A stretch of 64,000 bases of DNA from Wenyingzhuangia aestuarii (GTDB lineage Bacteria; Bacteroidota; Bacteroidia; Flavobacteriales; Flavobacteriaceae), in contig NZ_JAATJG010000007.1 of assembly GCF_011927765.1 (NCBI RefSeq), positions 1 through 64,000 on the forward strand, given 5' to 3'. A program made the translations under genes and the position numbers. Under the pieces are notes generated by a model. The model did not search any database and was not told where the DNA came from. It saw only the letters and a list, made by a program, of their open reading frames with translations. Below are positions 52,534 through 61,201 of the stretch, piece after piece; position 1 is the stretch's first letter; each line of letters starts with the position of its first letter.

Positions 52534-53274
52534 ATGGGATTATTTAATAAAAAGATTAACAAGAACGAATTATACCCTGATAACTATGTGGATATCCATT
52601 CACACTTGTTACCAGGAATAGATGATGGAGCTAAAAACTTAGACGATTCTATTACGTTAATTGAAAGATTGTATGCTTTTGGAATTAAACAATTTAGAAC
52701 CACTCCACATGTTTTAGGTGATGTTTGGGAGAACAGTACTACTACTATTAAAGAAAAAGAAGCTTTGGTTCAGGCTGAATTAACCAAAAGAGGGTATCAC
52801 GACATTAAAATTAGTGCCTCTGCAGAGTATATGATGGACAATAATTTTAGTGATTTATTGGCTGCTGATGATATTTTAACCATTAAAGACAAGTATGTTT
52901 TGGTAGAAATGTCTTTTTTTAACCCTCCTTTTAACCTTGATGAAATTTTATTTCAAATTCAGTACAAAGGTTATATTCCAGTTTTAGCACACCCAGAACG
53001 TTATGGGTTTTATCACAACGATTTTTCTGAATACAAAAAACTAATTGATGCTGGTTGCTTGTTCCAATTGAACATTTTATCGCTAAGTACACAATACGGT
53101 AAAGAAGTTACTAAAATAGCGCAAAAGCTCTTAAAAGAAGGAATGTACACCTTTGTGGGATCAGATACTCATCACAAGAGACACATTAAACTAATGGAAA
53201 CATTGGCCAATCAAAAAACCAAAAAATTATTAACTCCATTATTTCAAAACAACATTAAAGAGTTTTCTTTTTAA
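52534..53274 (+). CDS. CpsB/YwqE-type tyrosine phosphatase (PHP fold)
   Basis: 246 aa from ATG 52534 (MGLFNKKINKNE). Metal-binding PHP motifs: DIHSHLLPGIDDGAK (~25-40), FRTTPH (~60), VLAHPERY (~155) and GSDTHHK (~215). Members in Firmicutes dephosphorylate the tyrosine kinases of capsule synthesis. Here it probably controls an exopolysaccharide Wzc-like kinase, but no such gene lies in the window. The gene is single and ends in a terminator. Confidence 0.9.
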   Translation: MGLFNKKINKNELYPDNYVDIHSHLLPGIDDGAKNLDDSITLIERLYAFGIKQFRTTPHVLGDVWENSTTTIKEKEALVQAELTKRGYHDIKISASAEYMMDNNFSDLLAADDILTIKDKYVLVEMSFFNPPFNLDEILFQIQYKGYIPVLAHPERYGFYHNDFSEYKKLIDAGCLFQLNILSLSTQYGKEVTKIAQKLLKEGMYTFVGSDTHHKRHIKLMETLANQKTKKLLTPLFQNNIKEFSF

Positions 53275-53280
53275 ACATAA

Positions 53281-53309
53281 AAAAGCCCAACTAAATTAGT
53301 TGGGCTTTT
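53281..53309. terminator. bidirectional terminator
   Basis: AGCCCAACTAA (53284-53294) pairs with TTAGTTGGGCT (53296-53306), flanked by A- and T-runs, between two convergent genes. Confidence 0.88.
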
Positions 53310-53314
53310 ATTTT

Positions 53315-54250
53315 TTAGATTCCGTTCTTAAGGTTAATAACCTCTTGAGCTGTTAAGTGTCTATAATGACCTCTTGGTAAATCTTTTTTTGTTAATCCTG
53401 CAAATACGACTCTATCTAGTTTTACAACTGTATAACCAAAATGAGCAAATATTTTACGAACAATACGGTTACGACCTGAGTGAATTTCTATTCCCACTTC
53501 GTTCTTAGATTGTCCTTGTACATAAGCTACATCATCTACAAAAACTTTTTTCTCATCAACTACAGGACCATCAGCAATGGCTTGTAAGTCCTTTAATGAT
53601 ACTTTTTTATCTAAGGTTGCATGATACAATTTACGTTTGTTGTGCTTAGGGTGTGTTAACGTTTTTGCCAATTCACCATCATTGGTAAACAACAATAATC
53701 CTGTAGTATCTCTATCTAGTCTTCCTACCGGATAAATACGTTCTTTACAAGCTTTATCAACAATTTCCATTACTGTTTTTCTACCACGCTCATCTTCCAT
53801 GGTCGTAATATAATTCTTAGGCTTGTTTAATAAAACGTATCTTTTTGTTTCTGGGTTAATTAATACATTGTCAAAACGAACTTCATCAGTAGGTTGTACT
53901 CTGTATCCCATTTCAGTAATTACTTTACCGTTTACGGTAGCACTTCCTGTTTCTATGTATAAATCTGCATCTCTACGAGAACAAATTCCTGCATTAGAAA
54001 TGTATTTATTTAAACGAATTCCTGTTTGTGTAGAAGCAACTGTTTTTACTCTTTTTGCAGGATCAGTCGTTTTTTTTGTAGTACTAAGAGATTTCTTTTT
54101 TCTTGTAAAAGCGTTATCTCCTTTTACTTTAGATTCTTGTTTTGCTTTTTTAGCTAAATTCTTTTCTGCTGATTTAAATTCACCAAAAGATTGTCCTTTA
54201 CCTTTTTGAGCTTGTTGTCGTCTTCCCGACGAGTTTTTATTTGTATTCAT
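53315..54250 (-). CDS. rRNA pseudouridine synthase (RsuA/RluB family)
   Basis: 311 aa. The first ~75 residues are a Lys/Ser-rich disordered tail common in Bacteroidota members. An S4 RNA-binding domain follows (RLNKYISNAGICSRRDADLYIE, read in parts, ~78-140), then the synthase domain with the catalytic Asp in GRLDRDTTGLLLFTND (~180). It makes a pseudouridine in 16S or 23S rRNA. It is the downstream end of the mevalonate/UbiA cluster (52 bp gap). Confidence 0.92.
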   Translation of the reverse strand: MNTNKNSSGRRQQAQKGKGQSFGEFKSAEKNLAKKAKQESKVKGDNAFTRKKKSLSTTKKTTDPAKRVKTVASTQTGIRLNKYISNAGICSRRDADLYIETGSATVNGKVITEMGYRVQPTDEVRFDNVLINPETKRYVLLNKPKNYITTMEDERGRKTVMEIVDKACKERIYPVGRLDRDTTGLLLFTNDGELAKTLTHPKHNKRKLYHATLDKKVSLKDLQAIADGPVVDEKKVFVDDVAYVQGQSKNEVGIEIHSGRNRIVRKIFAHFGYTVVKLDRVVFAGLTKKDLPRGHYRHLTAQEVINLKNGI

Positions 54251-54302
54251 TAGTATATAATATATTGGTCTGCAAAAATACGAAACAATCTAGAATATAT
54301 AA

Positions 54303-55223
54303 CTATATTTTTACTTGATTTAATATCCTGATTAACAATACAGAAGTATCTATTAAAGCCAAACTAAAAACTCCAACCACCAACACTACTTTTAACATGT
54401 TGTGTAACATTAAATAATGTTTAAAGCTTTTTGCTTTTATCAATAAAAATAAAAAGAAAGGAATCCATAAAATAACTCCATAAAAATAATATTGCATGTT
54501 CCCTATTTCTGGAAAACAAAGTAGATAATATGCCTGAAGTACAACTCCTGCTAATATAATATACACATAAGTGTTTACTCTAGCTTTTCCGTATTTGGTT
54601 ATTAATGTTGCTCTATTTACTAGTAAAGCCCCTTTGGTTTTTTCAAAATCTTTTACAATTTCTTTAACCAATATCAATCCGTACAAAAAAGCACCGTGCA
54701 TTAATATAATTTCTGATATGTTTTTAAAATAAACAAAAACCACAAAAAAGGGCAACACATCTAAAACAGATACAGATAAGACTCTTACAACAGGATATTT
54801 TTGCAACTTATGAGAATACAGCCATATTAAAAAAATGTAAACAGCAAAAAAAGCAGCAGCTCTCCAAGAAATAATAAAACCTAAAACAAAAGCTATAAAA
54901 TTGAACAAAAAGTATACTTGCAACTTGGTGTTTTTGCTTACCCAGTTTCCAATGTGAGTTTTTATGGGTTTGTTAATTGCATCTAGCGTAGCATCATAAA
55001 AATCATTGATAATATAACCTGCTGAAACTACAAAAATGGTTGCCAAAACAACAATATGCAAATCAACATCTAGTAAAACTTCTTTTAATGTTTTGTCTAC
55101 AGCAAACACAAAAATAGCCGCTAAATACTGAGCCAACGTTAACAACGCAACATTGTAACCGCGTATTACCGAAAACAACCCTAAAAATTTATGCTTTTTT
55201 GTTGTTGCTTGTTCCATAGCCAA
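54303..55223 (-). CDS. UbiA-family prenyltransferase (geranylgeranylglycerol-phosphate synthase type)
   Basis: 306 aa with about nine hydrophobic helices. The first Asp-rich motif NDFYDATLDAINKP (~75) and the second (KDFEKTKG, ~195) define the UbiA family. It attaches a prenyl chain to an acceptor in the membrane. In Flavobacteriia this gene sits with mevalonate genes and is usually annotated as geranylgeranylglycerol-phosphate geranylgeranyltransferase. It starts 8 bp after the mevalonate-kinase-like gene stop. Confidence 0.88.
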   Translation of the reverse strand: MAMEQATTKKHKFLGLFSVIRGYNVALLTLAQYLAAIFVFAVDKTLKEVLLDVDLHIVVLATIFVVSAGYIINDFYDATLDAINKPIKTHIGNWVSKNTKLQVYFLFNFIAFVLGFIISWRAAAFFAVYIFLIWLYSHKLQKYPVVRVLSVSVLDVLPFFVVFVYFKNISEIILMHGAFLYGLILVKEIVKDFEKTKGALLVNRATLITKYGKARVNTYVYIILAGVVLQAYYLLCFPEIGNMQYYFYGVILWIPFFLFLLIKAKSFKHYLMLHNMLKVVLVVGVFSLALIDTSVLLIRILNQVKI

Positions 55224-55231
55224 AGTTGTTT

Positions 55232-56158
55232 TTAGAATCTATATACCAATTCTAAATCATGACCTATTAAAGATGTTTTTGCTTTTTCAAAATCTGGAGC
55301 AAATCCTAAAATATAACCACCACCACCAGAACCACAAAGTTTTAAATAGTAATCGTTAGAATCAATTCCTTTTTTCCACAAAGCATGGAATTTTGTAGGA
55401 ATCATAGGTTTAAAGTTATCTAACACAACTTTAGATAATTTTTTAACATTTCCGAACAAAGATTTTGCATCGCCATGTAAAAAGTTTTCTACACAAGCAT
55501 CTGTATGAGCAACAAACTCATCAGATAACATTTTACGGAAACCTTCGTTCTTCATTTTTTCCATAAAAATATTTACCATAGGTTGTGTTTCTCCAATCAT
55601 TTTAGAATCTAATAGGAATACAGCTCCTTTTCCATTTTGTTGGTAAGGAATTCCTACGGACTCTATATTATCTTTTGATTGAATTAAAATAGGTAAACTT
55701 AAATAACTATTTAAAGGATCTAACCCAGAACTAGTTCCGTGAAAGTAAGATTCCATTAAACCAAAAATAGCTTTTAGTTTTAATAGTTTGTCTTTGGTTA
55801 AGTTTTCTAACACCGTAATTTTATCTGCTGCGTATTTTTCGTAAATAGCCGCAACAATAGCTCCAGAACTTCCTACTCCGTATCCTTGTGGAATACTAGA
55901 ATCAAAATACATTCCGTTAGCAATATCTTGTTCTAACTGAACCAAGTCAAACGAGACCAAATCTGTTTTTAGATTTTTTAAGTAATTGTAATAGTCAATT
56001 AAATAACCATTAGACTTTAAGGCTTTTCCTTCTAAAACAGCTGCTTTTTTAAAAGCTCCGTTGTAGGAATTATAAGGAATGGCTAGGCCTTTGGAATCTT
56101 TAATAATTCCATATTCTCCAAATAATAATATTTTAGCGTAAAACAAAGGTCCTTTCAT
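55232..56158 (-). CDS. GHMP kinase, mevalonate kinase-like
   Basis: 308 aa. GHMP features: the N-terminal AKILLFGEYGII, motif 2 PQGYGVGSSGAIVAAIY (Gly/Ser-rich ATP loop, ~98) and the C-terminal motif KLCGSGGGGYILGFAPD (~275). It probably phosphorylates mevalonate, with the decarboxylase encoded next. A TATATTTG box lies on the minus strand at 56177-56184. Confidence 0.88.
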   Translation of the reverse strand: MKGPLFYAKILLFGEYGIIKDSKGLAIPYNSYNGAFKKAAVLEGKALKSNGYLIDYYNYLKNLKTDLVSFDLVQLEQDIANGMYFDSSIPQGYGVGSSGAIVAAIYEKYAADKITVLENLTKDKLLKLKAIFGLMESYFHGTSSGLDPLNSYLSLPILIQSKDNIESVGIPYQQNGKGAVFLLDSKMIGETQPMVNIFMEKMKNEGFRKMLSDEFVAHTDACVENFLHGDAKSLFGNVKKLSKVVLDNFKPMIPTKFHALWKKGIDSNDYYLKLCGSGGGGYILGFAPDFEKAKTSLIGHDLELVYRF

Positions 56159-56200
56159 AACTACCTAATTATAGGGCAAATATATAACTTTAAAATTGTT

Positions 56201-57283
56201 CTATGTTAATTTATTTGCTCCCATTCCCACCTGATCGTGGATATACTCACCATTTTTACAAAAAACAGCCAAGTCTTGTTTTATAAACAACTGTACCGTT
56301 TCTTTTTCGCTTTTAGGATATAGCAAATGTACGTTGGCACCTGCATCTAAAGTAAAGCACAATTTGCTTCCTGTTTCTTTTCTGTAATCCCAAACTTTAT
56401 TAATTACCTCTAGTGTGTTAGGTTTCATCAAAATAAAATAAGGGTGACTTGTCATCATCATGGCATGTAACGTTAAAGCTTCACTTTCTACTAAAGCAAT
56501 AAAATCATCAATAGCTCCTTTAGCAAAAATGTCTTTTATTTTACTAATATTTTCTTGAGCCTGTGCAAAACGTTGTTGCGAAAAAGGATGTCCGTGCATT
56601 AAATCGTGACCAACGGTACTACTTACTTGCTTTTCTCCTTTATCTACCAACAAAATAGTATCCTGATAATTTTGAAAAATAGGAGCTACAGCATCTTTAA
56701 ACTCCACTCCGTACAAATCTGAACTGCCATTAATTTCTGGATGCGCTCCCCAAACAACAATTTCTCCTTTTACACTTCTACACGCACTCCCCGATCCTAA
56801 ACGAGCTAAAAAAGAAGCTTTATGATAAAACTCTTCTTCTGTTAAAGTAGGATTCATTTCTTTTTCCATGCTCATTAAACACATGGCAATAGCACTCATA
56901 CCACTAGCAGAAGATGCAATTCCGCTACTGTGTGGAAATGAATTTTGTGATTCTATAACAAACGTATATTCCTTTAAAAATGGAACATAAGCTTCTATTC
57001 TTTTAAAAAAAGTTTCAATTTTAGGTTTAAAAGCTTCATTTATTTTCCCTTCAAAAACTACATCAAAATCAAAATTATCATTTGATTGTTGCTTTTTATT
57101 ATAGCTTAATGTTGTTTTTGTATGACAGTTAGATAACGTAAAACTTACCGATGTGTTTTCTGGCAGCTGAGGATTTCTTTTTCCCCAATACTTAACCAAG
57201 GCAATATTACTTGGAGTTTGCCAAGTTACGGTTCCAGATTCTTTTACGGTTCCTACTGTTTTGGGAATAAAAATTTGCTCCAT
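56201..57283 (-). CDS. mvaD: diphosphomevalonate decarboxylase
   Basis: 360 aa. It has the family start region WQTPSNIALVKYWGKRNPQLPENTSVSFTLS, read in parts (~22), the ATP loop FPHSSGIASSASGMSA (~115) and ARLGSGSACRSVKG with catalytic residues (~165). It converts diphosphomevalonate to isopentenyl diphosphate. A TATATTTG box lies on the minus strand at 57305-57312, 22 nt before the ATG. It heads the cluster mvaD - kinase - UbiA - pseudouridine synthase. Confidence 0.93.
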   Translation of the reverse strand: MEQIFIPKTVGTVKESGTVTWQTPSNIALVKYWGKRNPQLPENTSVSFTLSNCHTKTTLSYNKKQQSNDNFDFDVVFEGKINEAFKPKIETFFKRIEAYVPFLKEYTFVIESQNSFPHSSGIASSASGMSAIAMCLMSMEKEMNPTLTEEEFYHKASFLARLGSGSACRSVKGEIVVWGAHPEINGSSDLYGVEFKDAVAPIFQNYQDTILLVDKGEKQVSSTVGHDLMHGHPFSQQRFAQAQENISKIKDIFAKGAIDDFIALVESEALTLHAMMMTSHPYFILMKPNTLEVINKVWDYRKETGSKLCFTLDAGANVHLLYPKSEKETVQLFIKQDLAVFCKNGEYIHDQVGMGANKLT

Positions 57284-57375
57284 AATGCTGTTCTAAATTT
57301 TGAGCAAATATAGTTTTAAGTTGCTTAGCTTAAAAATTTAAAGAAGTCCTATTCCTATTTTAAATGATGATAAAC

Positions 57376-57383
57376 TATCTTTG
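57376..57383 (+). promoter_or_regulatory. -7 promoter box (TATCTTTG), leaderless arrangement
   Basis: TATCTTTG ends 5 nt before the ATG at 57389; the mRNA probably begins at the start codon. Confidence 0.6.
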
Positions 57384-57388
57384 CTCGC

Positions 57389-57622
57389 ATGAGAAAAATA
57401 AAACTGATTTGGGATTTTAGAGGAATGTCTGGTTTGGGAACAGCCAAACATCATTGCATTCATTTAAAAGAATTTGCTGAGGCAGAAAAACTTAATTTTC
57501 ATGAAATCAATCATACAGAAGTAAACGAAATGTGGGCTACCGCTTTTATTGTTGTTGATGAAGCTGATATGAAAACCTACAGAGATGCTTTAAAACCTCA
57601 TAGAGGTGAAGTTGCCAACTAA
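57389..57622 (+). CDS. conserved small protein, unknown
   Basis: 77 aa: RKIKLIWDFRGMSGLGTAKH at the N-terminus, with His residues (AKHHCIHLKEF) and an acidic middle. It has no signal peptide or membrane span. It looks like a conserved small cytoplasmic protein of Flavobacteriia with ferredoxin-like alpha/beta composition. The function is unknown. It has its own promoter and is divergent from mvaD. Confidence 0.7.
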   Translation: MRKIKLIWDFRGMSGLGTAKHHCIHLKEFAEAEKLNFHEINHTEVNEMWATAFIVVDEADMKTYRDALKPHRGEVAN

Positions 57623-57685
57623 AACTTTGTAATCCTCTCAAAAAAAAAACATAAACGTGATTTTTATCAACTTTTACTCTAAACG

Positions 57686-57707
57686 TCTATCGTAAATTTA
57701 CGATAGA
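57686..57707. promoter_or_regulatory. 22-bp perfect palindrome, probable repressor operator
   Basis: Each half reads TCTATCGTAAA towards the centre at 57696/57697. It lies 15-36 bp before the ATG at 57722. Size and symmetry suit an ArsR/SmtB-type repressor dimer, and the operon it precedes contains an ArsP-like permease. No ArsR-type gene is in the window. Confidence 0.65.
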
Positions 57708-57721
57708 TAAATAAAAAAGTG

Positions 57722-57958
57722 ATGAGTAAAGTAATTAAAGTTTTAGGAACAGGTTGTCCTAAATATCAAGCAATGATAGGAGTAGTTAAAGAAGTTGTCT
57801 TAAAAAACAAAATAGATGCTACGATTGAAAAGGTGGATGACATTATGGAAATTATGAAATACAGCGTAATGACCACACCTACATTGGTTATTGATGAAGT
57901 AATAACCATAAAAGGACGAGTCCCCTCTAAAGACGAAGTATTAGCACTTTTAAACTAA
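57722..57958 (+). CDS. thioredoxin-like redox protein (TM0996/MTH895 family), one Cys missing
   Basis: 78 aa from ATG 57722; a GTG just before is less likely. The usual GTGCxxC start is seen as GTGCPKYQAM: the second Cys is replaced by Tyr, so a disulfide cannot form at this site. The cis-Pro region TTPTLVID is retained. Proteins of this family partner with ArsP-like permeases, and the permease gene follows in the operon. A one-Cys form could work by mixed disulfide or as a metalloid carrier. Confidence 0.85.
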   Translation: MSKVIKVLGTGCPKYQAMIGVVKEVVLKNKIDATIEKVDDIMEIMKYSVMTTPTLVIDEVITIKGRVPSKDEVLALLN

Positions 57959-57962
57959 AAAA

Positions 57963-58379
57963 ATGTCTAAAATGCAATATCAAATCAAGGCCTCTTCTGT
58001 TTCAAATAAAGATGCTATCATAACAATTAAAGAATCTACTATTGATTTTGGCACAACTAAAAACACTTCTGAAAAGTTACCAAACCCTGCTGAATTTTTC
58101 TTAGGATCTTTTGCATCTTGTATGTTAAAAAATGTAGAACGATTCTCTAGTTTGATGAAATTCTCCTATACCAAAGCAACTCTTGAAATTAAAGCAACAC
58201 GACTTGAAAACTCTCCAAGAATAGAAAACATTATCTATAAATTAACTTTTTACAGTAACGATAAAAAACTAAACACTGCCCTATTAAAGAAAAATATAGA
58301 AAAGTTTGGAACCATTTATAATACCGTAAAATTAGCTTGTTCAATAACTGGAACTATAAACACAAGAAACAATGTTTAA
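57963..58379 (+). CDS. OsmC family protein
   Basis: 138 aa. Conserved cysteines in GSFASCMLKN (~57) and LACSITG (~130). It lies 4 bp after the thioredoxin-like gene and overlaps the permease gene by 8 bp. It probably detoxifies peroxides or persulfides as part of the metalloid or thiol stress operon. Confidence 0.85.
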   Translation: MSKMQYQIKASSVSNKDAIITIKESTIDFGTTKNTSEKLPNPAEFFLGSFASCMLKNVERFSSLMKFSYTKATLEIKATRLENSPRIENIIYKLTFYSNDKKLNTALLKKNIEKFGTIYNTVKLACSITGTINTRNNV

Positions 58380-59346
58380 TTGGTTACAAAATTTTTCTGA
58401 TTGGCTGATTTATGAGGTTGTTGGATGGGGAGCAAACACAAAATTAGGTAGTGCTTTCAATTTCTTTGTATACGACACTTTAAAAATTCTTATTCTCTTA
58501 TTTTTTATTGTGTTTCTTATGGGAATTGTAAATGGTTACTTCCCTATTGAGAAATTAAAAAATTATTTGAACCGAAAAAAACTTTACGGTTTAGAGTATT
58601 TTTTCTCTTCTATTTTTGGAGCCATTACTCCTTTTTGTTCTTGCTCTTCTGTACCATTATTTATTGGTTTTGTACAGGGAGGAATTCCCCTAGGGGTCAC
58701 TTTTTCATTTTTAATTACCTCCCCTTTAGTAAACGAAGCTGCTATTGCCTTATTTTTAGGAATGTTTGGAATAAAAGCCACTTTAATCTATGTTATTTCA
58801 GGAGTTTTATTGGGTACCATTGGCGGTTGGATTCTGGGAAAATTAAACTTACAGCCTTTACTTTCTGATTGGGTAAAAAAACTTATTGACACTAAAAAAC
58901 ATCAAGAAATATATAAGGAAAAAGAACGAACATTTTACCAACGCTTACCCGAAATTACTCGTGCTGCTTGGGACATTGTAAAAAGTGTACTTATTTATGT
59001 AATTATTGGAATAGCTATTGGTGCAACTATGCATAGCTACGTTCCTGAAAACTTTTTTAATCAATACCTTGGAGGTGGACAATGGTGGACAGTACCACTT
59101 GCTGTAATTTTTGCAGTTCCAATGTATGCCAACGCAGCAGGAATTGTTCCTATCATTCAAGTATTTGTTGCCAAAGGTGTACCACTAGGTACGGCTATTG
59201 CTTTTATGATGGCAACCGTAGGCTTATCAATTCCTGAAGCTACCTTATTAAAAAAGGTAATGTCTTTAAAATTAATTGCTATCTTTTTTGGAGTGGTTAC
59301 CTTTGCTATTCTTATCTCCGGATACTTATTTAATATCCTTTTATAA
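58372..59346 (+). CDS. permease (UPF0718/DUF318, ArsP-like)
   Basis: 324 aa with about eight hydrophobic helices. The signature TPFCSCSSVPLFIGFVQGGIP, read in parts (~85), with its Cys pair, and the second-half repeat VPMYANAAGIVPI (~245) are typical of the DUF318 permeases that include ArsP. ArsP exports trivalent methyl- or aromatic arsenicals; other members have unknown substrates. It is the last gene of the operon that starts with the palindrome at 57686-57707. Confidence 0.9.
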   Translation: MFNWLQNFSDWLIYEVVGWGANTKLGSAFNFFVYDTLKILILLFFIVFLMGIVNGYFPIEKLKNYLNRKKLYGLEYFFSSIFGAITPFCSCSSVPLFIGFVQGGIPLGVTFSFLITSPLVNEAAIALFLGMFGIKATLIYVISGVLLGTIGGWILGKLNLQPLLSDWVKKLIDTKKHQEIYKEKERTFYQRLPEITRAAWDIVKSVLIYVIIGIAIGATMHSYVPENFFNQYLGGGQWWTVPLAVIFAVPMYANAAGIVPIIQVFVAKGVPLGTAIAFMMATVGLSIPEATLLKKVMSLKLIAIFFGVVTFAILISGYLFNILL

Positions 59347-59383
59347 AATTATTCTCTTTTTGTAAAGACTTTTTAGTGTTGAT

Positions 59384-59962
59384 TTAACTAGTCTCATCTA
59401 TTGCAATTTTATAAACATTTAACAAACCTGCTACGGAGCTTAATGAAAACTTTGCTCCTTTGATGTTGTTTTTTTCAGGGTTGATATTATAATGTACAGA
59501 CGTTCTAAAATCTGTATGAACCAATAGTGTTTGTTCAAACGTAGCGTTTAACAAATCGCACTGACTAAGGATTGCATTTGTTAAATCGGCTTTTGAGAAA
59601 TCAACACTTACCAACTTAGAATTGACAAACTTGGTTCCTTTTAGCTGAACTTGGTAAAAAGAAGAATCGTTTAATTGACAATTTTCAAAACTCATAGAAA
59701 AACCAAAAGAATTGCATTCATTAAAATGCATTCCTAACATTTTACAATTGCTAAAGTTTGCGTTTATAAAAGTTACATCTCTTAATTTGGCATTGCTAAA
59801 ATTACAATCTACAAAGTCACAATCTATAAAAGTGCACTTTGTTAAATTAGCATTTAAAAAATCTACGTTCTGAAACGTACATTGTTCATATTCTCCTTTT
59901 GGAAATTCTTTGTATAAAAAATCTTTGTGGGTAAAAACCACTTCATCAAAATAATCTTCCAT
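59384..59962 (-). CDS. pentapeptide-repeat protein (Qnr-like)
   Basis: 192 aa, the size of Qnr. Pentapeptide repeats run ~22-165 (CTFQNVDFLNANLTKCTFID, CDFVDCNFSNAKLRDVTFIN, read in parts), giving a right-handed quadrilateral beta helix; a C-terminal capping helix follows. Qnr proteins shield DNA gyrase from quinolones. This chromosomal homologue may do so, but that is not shown. It lies 3 bp after the flavoprotein gene and so is cotranscribed. Confidence 0.85.
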   Translation of the reverse strand: MEDYFDEVVFTHKDFLYKEFPKGEYEQCTFQNVDFLNANLTKCTFIDCDFVDCNFSNAKLRDVTFINANFSNCKMLGMHFNECNSFGFSMSFENCQLNDSSFYQVQLKGTKFVNSKLVSVDFSKADLTNAILSQCDLLNATFEQTLLVHTDFRTSVHYNINPEKNNIKGAKFSLSSVAGLLNVYKIAIDETS

Positions 59963-59965
59963 CTT

Positions 59966-61198
59966 TTAAGAATTGTAAGCAATGGCTTCAGAAACTACCC
60001 ATCCGCCAGTCCAAGCATTCTGAAAATTAAACCCACCAGTGACTGCATCAATATTTAAAATTTCTCCAGCAAAAAACAAATTAGGGTGAATTTTACTTTC
60101 GAACTTTTTAAAGTTTATTTCTTTTAATTTAATTCCTCCCGCCGTTACAAATTCATCTTTAAAAGTACTTTTTCCTTGGGCATGAAACATGGTACTAGTT
60201 AATTTATCTGCCAACAACTCTAAACTTTTATTAGAAACATCTGCCCATTTGGTTTGTCCATCAATAGTACAAATTTCTAAAAAACGAGACCACAAACGCT
60301 TGCTAATCGTTTCAAACGGACTACGCTTTTCTAATATGGATTTTACATCGGTCTTTTTAGCTTTAAACAAAACATCTAAAGCTTGTTGCTTGCTAACACT
60401 TAACCAATTTACTTTTACTTGGTATTGATAATCTTTTTCTGCCAATAAAATAGCTCCAAAAGCAGAGAGTTTTAAAACCGCTGGTCCACTGGTTCCCCAA
60501 TGTGTAATTAACAAAGGTCCGTTGCTTATTAATTTGGTATCTTTTATAGAAACCTCAACATTTTGAACGGCAACTCCTGGTAAATCGGTTAATAAAGGAT
60601 CCTTAATATTAAAGGTAAACAAAGATGGTACAGGTGCTATTACCGAATGTCCTAAGTCGGTTAATAATTTCCAAACAGGTTTGCTACTACCTGCTGTTAT
60701 TACTAAATGATCACAAGTGTATTCTGCTGTATTGGTACTAATTTTCCAAAGTTTTTCATCTTCTAGTTTGATGATTTCTTTAACCCCTTCGGAAGTACGT
60801 ATTTCTATTCCTAAAGTATTGGTTAGGTTTAAAAAACAATCTATAATAGATTGTGATGAATTAGATTCTGGAAAAATTCGATTATCTGCTTCTATTTTTA
60901 AAGGCACCCCTTTTTGTTCAAACCATTCCATGGTATCTCCTGTCATAAACTGATGGAAAGGCCCTAATAATTCGCGTTTTCCTCTAGGGTAAAACTCTGT
61001 TAATTCTTTAGGATCAAAACAAGCATGTGTAACGTTACAACGTCCTCCTCCAGAAATTTTCACTTTTTGCAGTACGTCTTTTCCTTTTTCTAAAATACAA
61101 ACAGACAAATCTTGATTTTTCTCTTTTGTATTGATTGCTGTAAAGAATCCTGCTGCTCCACCTCCTACAATAAGTACGTTATAATGTTTTGTTGCCAT
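59966..61198 (-). CDS. BaiN/RdsA (HI0933)-family flavoprotein
   Basis: 410 aa. An N-terminal FAD-binding LIVGGGAAGFFTAI, KISGGGRCNVTHACF near residue 50, and the C-terminal VTAGGIKLKEI and FFAGEILNIDAVTGGFNFQNAW, read in parts, are the family marks. These are NAD(P)/FAD-dependent oxidoreductases of uncertain substrate. A TATCTTTG box on the minus strand (61205-61212) ends 6 nt before the ATG, so it may be leaderless. Confidence 0.92.
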   Translation of the reverse strand: MATKHYNVLIVGGGAAGFFTAINTKEKNQDLSVCILEKGKDVLQKVKISGGGRCNVTHACFDPKELTEFYPRGKRELLGPFHQFMTGDTMEWFEQKGVPLKIEADNRIFPESNSSQSIIDCFLNLTNTLGIEIRTSEGVKEIIKLEDEKLWKISTNTAEYTCDHLVITAGSSKPVWKLLTDLGHSVIAPVPSLFTFNIKDPLLTDLPGVAVQNVEVSIKDTKLISNGPLLITHWGTSGPAVLKLSAFGAILLAEKDYQYQVKVNWLSVSKQQALDVLFKAKKTDVKSILEKRSPFETISKRLWSRFLEICTIDGQTKWADVSNKSLELLADKLTSTMFHAQGKSTFKDEFVTAGGIKLKEINFKKFESKIHPNLFFAGEILNIDAVTGGFNFQNAWTGGWVVSEAIAYNS

Positions 61199-61201
61199 AG
61201 T

